From Chiridota heheva (lineage: Eukaryota; Echinodermata; Holothuroidea; Apodida; Chiridotidae), in NCBI GenBank assembly GCA_020152595.1, contig JAIGNY010000327.1:397001-461000 (forward strand): 64,000 nt of DNA, given 5' to 3'. A model generated the notes under the pieces. It worked only from the letters and a program-made list of their open reading frames with translations, searched no databases and had not been told where the DNA came from. Each line of letters starts with the position of its first letter. The stretch's first letter is position 1. Shown piece by piece: positions 60,901-64,000 of this stretch. The position numbers were made by a program, and so were the translations under genes.

Positions 60901-63617
60901 ATTTATGCTCAAAAGGATATGATATAAAATTGTATGTACTTCCAAACAAATACTCTGGTTAGATGTGGATTAATATCAAATAAATTACCAATGGAAAATG
61001 AATCACACATTTAGACTTACTGACATCCAACCCTACAATACAGTGGACAGAAAAAAGAAGGAAAGCATTAAGATCGCAAAAAGCACTATAAGAGTTGTAA
61101 TTCTATGGCTGTACAGAGCAGTCTAAAATTTCCAATTCATTACTGTTGCATGAAAAGGAATTATCTAAGAGCATGAGCAAGCACTATCACTGCAAGCAGC
61201 CTAGCTTTTTATGATCTTTAGTAAACGGTTTAAAAGAATCTTTAAATGTTTGAAAACTACAAACATATCAAAAATAAATAATCATATTAACAAGCAAACT
61301 ATCAAAAAGTTGTTAAAGAAAAACAAATAAGTGGTACGATAAGCATGATTTGTGATGTCTCAAAGCGCTTCTTTTGTTTGTGAAATTCCACGTTGCTTTG
61401 AAAATTTCGGAGACTACTCTTTACTAATAAGTAGAAAAGAAATTCATATCGCTATTCTTTACAACCGGCAAATTAATCAAATGTGCAAGATTGCAATGCA
61501 TTCACACTTCTTTCCCTAGAAGACAATAAAAACAAAGATGGCAAAGGTATGCGGTAGCCGTGTATGCTCTAAGCTACTGTAGGAGAAGCTGCCTTTAGCT
61601 ATGATATAATGCTTGAAGCAGTCAAAAATTGAAATGTGAAAAATGATGAAAATGGTACATAAAAAATCTTTGAAGAATTAGATCAGTACAGTGAGGTTGA
61701 TAGGTATGAGTAAGATATCTAGATCAGTCCATGCCACAATGTATAAGTACATGCAGCGTATCGGTTTCTGACAACATCATGAGATAGGTTGATGGCTTTT
61801 TGGTCAATTCTTACAAAATAAAAAACATGCAAAGTTAACAGATAAAGCTCAGCTGCGCCAATAACTATAAGCGAAAGCTTCAGCAAAGGATACTACCATT
61901 AAAGTTTGATCTACGGTTATGGCTCTAATAAAATCTGTATTAAACATTTATAGAATTTAACAGAATATTTTTGGTTACGTTCCTTTGCTTAGAGCCATGT
62001 AATCAAATCTAACAACTACCATTATTGAAAGTGTGAAGTTAAGAAATCCTCACAATAGTTTCAAATTACAGAAGGACAGATTTTCAATTTTTCAGCAATT
62101 AAAGAAAATCAAATTTTGTATGTTCCAGTCTTGGCTACTGTCATATAATTTCTTGGCAATAAAAATCGAACAATGTACTTCATAATACACAAGGAAACAA
62201 AAATCATGTTAGAAACGTTGATGTGTAATAATTGTGGTTTATTACCAACCTGTTTCATTAATCGTCTTTTCTTAGGTCCAGGGGGCATTGATTGAACCTC
62301 TGCATAAAGTTGGGAGAGGGCTCCCTCTGTACAGCTTTTATCATCAGGCACCAAGACTGTGGCATGTTCTGGTGCACTTATTCGTGGATGATTATCGTTT
62401 GATGTCTGGTCAACATCATCCTGAAATACAGTTAAATATTTGCCAAATTCACCATTACCACTGCTAAGACATTTGTTTTGGACAAAATTGCTTTCAAAAT
62501 AATTTGAGGAAGTGCATCTCAAATTGAGCATGCTCCATATGGAAGAAGATCATCGAGCATGCTCCATATGGAAGAAGATCTTTAAGCCTGCTCCATATGG
62601 AAGATCATTAAGCATGCTCCATATGGAAGAAGATCATTGAGCCTGCTCCATATGGAAGAAGATCATTAAGCATGCTCCATATGGAAGAAGATTATTGAGC
62701 ATGCTCCATATGGAAGAAGATCATTGAGCATGCTTCATATAGAAGAAGATCATTGAGCATGCCTATATGGAAGAAGATCATCGAGCATGCCTTCTATGGA
62801 AGAAGATCATTGAGCATGCTCCATATGGAAGAAGATCTATGATTTTGTGGTAGAGGTGACACTTTTGACTTGCGAATAATTTTTGGGTGGGGAGCACTGA
62901 CCTGCACAAGTTTATTCTATATTAGTAACAAATCAGCTATAATTGACTAAAATAGCAAGCATTTTAAAAATCAATTTCATTCTGAAAGAGCTTGTATTTT
63001 AATTCAATGAAAGGGATTGACATGTACCCCCAAAGTCATGGTTAGCTCAAGACTCCACAGTTACAATTTGGTAAAGTACAGTACAAAACATGACTGTTAA
63101 TGTAAGCTAATGAGGCTTATGCACAGCCAAATGTTAAGTTGTGTTTGTTACCTTTAAACCTAACCCTTCAGCAGAATCCAACATGTTTATGAAACGTCAA
63201 TGATTAATTGTGATACAGACATCGAGTAACACACTTCATGAATACAAAGAAGATCAAATGAATTTATGACATGGCTGACGAAAATTTAACGTGAAATTTG
63301 AATACCTTTCATTTTGAGACAAATCTTACGCATTGTTGAAACCTGGTATGGATTTGTTGATAGTCAATGACAAAAGCATGGGATGAAATTATGTAAAGAG
63401 AAACCAAACCACCTGCAAAAGCTTGCACTTCTGATCTTACTGCATGAACTATGACCTTGCAGTAAATAAGTCTCAATGATTTAACATGAATATTCATGAG
63501 CAATCTTACAGGTTTTTGAACTCGTATTCTCTTCTCTTCTGGTTCTGGTGAATCCTCTGGTTGAAGGTTTCCACATTTTACAAACTTTTCACAACGATTC
63601 AATAATGATGTAGGCGC
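45725..63617 (-). CDS. ARHGAP19: ARHGAP19-like Rho GTPase-activating protein, C-terminal part (seven exons; 5' end beyond right edge)
   Basis: Exons in transcript order are 63510-63617, 62250-62420, 54082-54193 region (see exon entry), 51655-51726, 48898-49032, 47440-47579 and 45725-45968 (stop TGA at 45727-45725). All phases are consistent. The identity rests on collinear similarity to the ARHGAP19 tail: EGALSQLYAEVQSMP...KKRRLMKQ parallels human EEALRELFQHVHDMP...KKKQLIRQ; the next exon begins FAKSSHLPNTPT, as human continues FNKQSLTQTP; and a late NSPAI...KAKKNYGKK parallels GSPAV...GKKEGKK. ARHGAP19 stimulates GTP hydrolysis by RhoA and is regulated in mitosis by CDK1 and ROCK phosphorylation. 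The tail here has TP sites and two basic R-x-(R)-T-K-S motifs and ends proline-rich. The RhoGAP domain itself is not in the window, so the identification is by the tail only. Confidence 0.68.
46040..47400. other. ARHGAP19-like intron with a repeat shared with 48320-48660
   Basis: About 46240-46490 matches 48320-48660 (GAGTAAA(A)CAACA, TATATGTGGTA, CCATTAATATTATTT, ACACCTTTATT, GAACCGTGGGAAAT) in direct orientation, flanking exon 47440-47579. The rest is AT-rich. Confidence 0.6.
47440..47579 (-). CDS. ARHGAP19: ARHGAP19-like exon f
   Basis: 46 codons plus 2 nt. The acceptor is TATCACAG and the donor AG|GTGAGT. Encodes SVYSPATGGNTALAMLHGLK, then SPMVRRLPSRP and LNSPAIQDAL(R). Contains several SP sites. 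Confidence 0.65.
47580..48897. other. ARHGAP19-like intron with dispersed repeats
   Basis: Includes a TG run near 48119, a segment (48030-48180) sharing TGTGTACA(C/T)ACTCTATATC words with the inverted or direct copy near 59430, and the 48320-48660 repeat. Confidence 0.5.
48898..49032 (-). CDS. ARHGAP19: ARHGAP19-like exon e (RHRTKS motif)
   Basis: Exactly 45 codons, phase 0. Encodes IKQRFKVQKNLSHELAAHMP, then GERWLRHRTKSVTSP. Donor CAG|GTGAGT. This exon is not in my memory of human ARHGAP19, so it may be lineage-specific. Confidence 0.62.
49033..49789. other. ARHGAP19-like intron, unremarkable part
   Basis: AT-rich, no feature recognised before the minisatellite. Confidence 0.4.
49790..50840. 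repeat. 22-23 bp minisatellite, copy 2 (ARHGAP19-like intron)
   Basis: Same CCCACATGGCATTCCACCAT-type units as 1-1200, about 45 units. The multi-frame His/Met/Pro/Ser and Cys/Gly/Trp open frames are artefacts. Confidence 0.93.
50841..51565. repeat. Flank of the dispersed minisatellite-bearing element, copy 2
   Basis: Collinear with 1200-1985 through AACCTTCCATAAGG(A/G)TATCTG and CATTTACATAGGTTC(A/G)CATTAT. Confidence 0.75.
51655..51726 (-). CDS. ARHGAP19: ARHGAP19-like exon d
   Basis: Exactly 24 codons, phase 0. The acceptor is CTTCAACAG and the donor GTATGG. Encodes KQVSTPFHHKKKRSAPPPP and ends NAEQ. A TP site, a basic cluster and a tetraproline. A dispersed repeat begins about 90 bp into the following intron. 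Confidence 0.65.
51727..52067. other. ARHGAP19-like intron, part before the 36-bp array
   Basis: A variant of the array's GATCAGCTGGGAATAAGTAT phrase begins at 51934, so the array has a diverged outlying unit. No other feature. Confidence 0.4.
52068..52612. repeat. 36-bp tandem array in ARHGAP19-like intron
   Basis: About 15 units of AATGGATCACCTTTGTGG plus TTCTGATCAGCTGGGAATC, very homogeneous. Each unit carries TGATCA next to CAGCTG (an E-box-type palindrome). Confidence 0.95.
52613..54080. other. ARHGAP19-like intron, AT-rich part
   Basis: No exon or repeat recognised. Short open frames only. Confidence 0.4.
54090..54209 (-). CDS. ARHGAP19: ARHGAP19-like exon c (TP site and RRRTKS motif)
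   Basis: The acceptor is ACATTTCAG at 54212-54210. The exon encodes FAKSSHLPNTPTHVREEL, then RGHRRRTKSLGESLM. The donor is ATG|GTTGGTAG, chosen because the next exon is phase 0. This parallels the human stretch with a proline-directed Thr followed by RSRSFS, reported as CDK1 and ROCK targets. The function here is inferred. Confidence 0.7.
54210..56559. other. Large ARHGAP19-like intron, first part
   Basis: AT-rich. The hydrophobic 87-aa frame at 55571-55834 (+) lacks splice sites or a family signature. Short GTTTGATCAAATTTGATC-type direct repeats lie near 56220-56300. Confidence 0.4.
56560..56935. repeat. About 124-bp tandem repeat
   Basis: The phrase AACAATCTCAGTATCATTTA recurs at 56655, 56779 and 56904. 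About 2.3 well-conserved units, preceded by a diverged one. Confidence 0.85.
57240..57490 (+). mobile_element. Second tRNA-derived SINE family
   Basis: The head GTGGTGTAGCGGTTATCA resembles the 5' arm of tRNA-Glu/Val. The B box is GGTTCAAGCC at 57295-57304. The tRNA-unrelated body ends near CGACCCCGTCATTG. Distinct from the 13265/24245 family. Not a functional tRNA: the anticodon-arm region does not fold cleanly. Confidence 0.72.
57491..62249. other. Large ARHGAP19-like intron, remaining part
   Basis: Mostly AT-rich. A simple ACAAACAAACAGACAAAACA run followed by CCTCCGTCCAACTTTGTTGG near 59120-59190 looks like a SINE tail. A possible 15-nt micro-exon at 59548-59562 was considered and rejected. 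Confidence 0.4.
62250..62420 (-). CDS. ARHGAP19: ARHGAP19-like exon b (conserved helix)
   Basis: Exactly 57 codons, phase 0. The acceptor is TATTTCAG and the donor CAG|GTTGGTAA. Contains EGALSQLYAEVQSMP and PKKRRLMKQ, the best match to the ARHGAP19 tail helix. A competing GT 4 nt downstream would shift the frame. Confidence 0.75.
62529..62838. repeat. 29-bp tandem array with palindromic cores
   Basis: About 11 units of GAGCATGCTCCATATGGAAG plus AAGATCATT. Each unit carries two perfect palindromes, GAGCATGCTC and CCATATGG. It lies about 110 bp upstream (in transcript order) of exon 62250-62420, within the intron. Confidence 0.93.
62839..63509. other. ARHGAP19-like intron a-b
   Basis: AT-rich intron. 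Nothing recognised. Confidence 0.4.
63510..63617 (-). CDS. ARHGAP19: ARHGAP19-like exon a
   Basis: Exactly 36 codons, phase 0. The acceptor is AATTTAG and the donor CCT|GTAAGA. Encodes APTSLLNRCEKFVKCGNL, then an acidic/Pro stretch and EEKRIRVQKP. Weakly conserved linker after the RhoGAP domain. Confidence 0.65.
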
Positions 63618-64000
63618 CTAAATTAGGGAACAAATTATATATGTTATATTTAAAACAGAGAGCAAAAGTATGCTATCAAAAAAAAAAAAAAATCTGAACT
63701 TTTAATGAAGAATATCACAAAACAATGCCATGCTCTTAATGAGACGAGATCAAACAGACAGGCTAACATTATTTACCTTTCCACAGAATGAAACTTCATT
63801 TTTGCATCTCACTCTTTAGATGGTCGATTAATACAGAGTTGCTAAATAGTTGTTTTAAAAATGGTCAAATAATTGTCAGTCACTAAAATGTTGTTTCAGG
63901 AAATGGTCAATTAATTTAGAGTTGCTAAAAAGTTTTTCAGCATGGGCAATTAATTGAAATGGTCAAAGAGTTCTTTCAGAGTCTGAATAAGAACAGCCTA
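63618..64000. other. ARHGAP19-like intron at the right edge
   Basis: No further exon could be recognised. A degenerate repeat of TGGTCAA(A/T)TAATT and AGTTGCTAAA words occurs at 63820-63970. Confidence 0.4.

Overview
The window is eukaryotic genomic DNA: AT-rich, with genes split into short exons by long introns, many satellite-like tandem arrays and several DNA-transposon and SINE insertions. The exon sequences look like an animal. A Ki-67-type FHA protein together with an ARHGAP19-type protein suggests a non-vertebrate deuterostome such as an echinoderm. That placement is an inference and was not tested by a search.

Three genes can be reconstructed from splice sites and reading-frame phase. 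(1) Minus strand, about 2076-8691: the 5' half of a Ki-67 (MKI67)-like gene. Three exons encode a complete FHA domain and three encode a Pro/Ser/Thr/Lys-rich tail; the gene runs off the left edge. (2) Plus strand, 23184-32884: a complete seven-exon RNASEH2A gene (ribonuclease H2 catalytic subunit, 311 aa by my count) with all catalytic residues. (3) Minus strand, 45725-63617: the 3' half of an ARHGAP19-like Rho GTPase-activating protein gene. Seven exons encode the regulatory tail; the RhoGAP domain should lie to the right of the window. Genes 1 and 2 are head to head across about 14.5 kb. Genes 2 and 3 are tail to tail across about 12.8 kb. All three families are linked to proliferation, DNA replication or mitosis, but nothing here shows co-regulation beyond one good E2F-type site upstream of RNASEH2A.

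The rest is mostly repeats. Tandem arrays lie at 1-1200 and 49790-50840 (the same 22-23 bp minisatellite), 6821-7725 (100 bp), 14755-15240, 19185-20110, 25608-26562 (35 bp), 28178-28395, 32925-33215, 41036-41972 (28 bp), 43290-43640, 52068-52612 (36 bp), 56560-56935 and 62529-62838 (29 bp). Mobile elements with readable ends are a 375-bp hAT-type MITE with a perfect 8-bp target duplication (7832-8206), a 1.04-kb hAT-like element (11252-12293), and a 2.59-kb element with about 360-bp inverted termini inserted inside a tRNA-derived SINE (13521-16109). There are further SINE copies at 24245-24665 and 57240-57490. A family of about 300-bp units with hairpin ends lies in RNASEH2A intron 5 and, inverted, downstream of that gene. 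I found no operon, CRISPR, defence or prophage content and no clearly new multi-gene system. The most interesting points are the invertebrate-type Ki-67 gene, transposon sequence abutting a splice acceptor, and unusual tandem splice donors.
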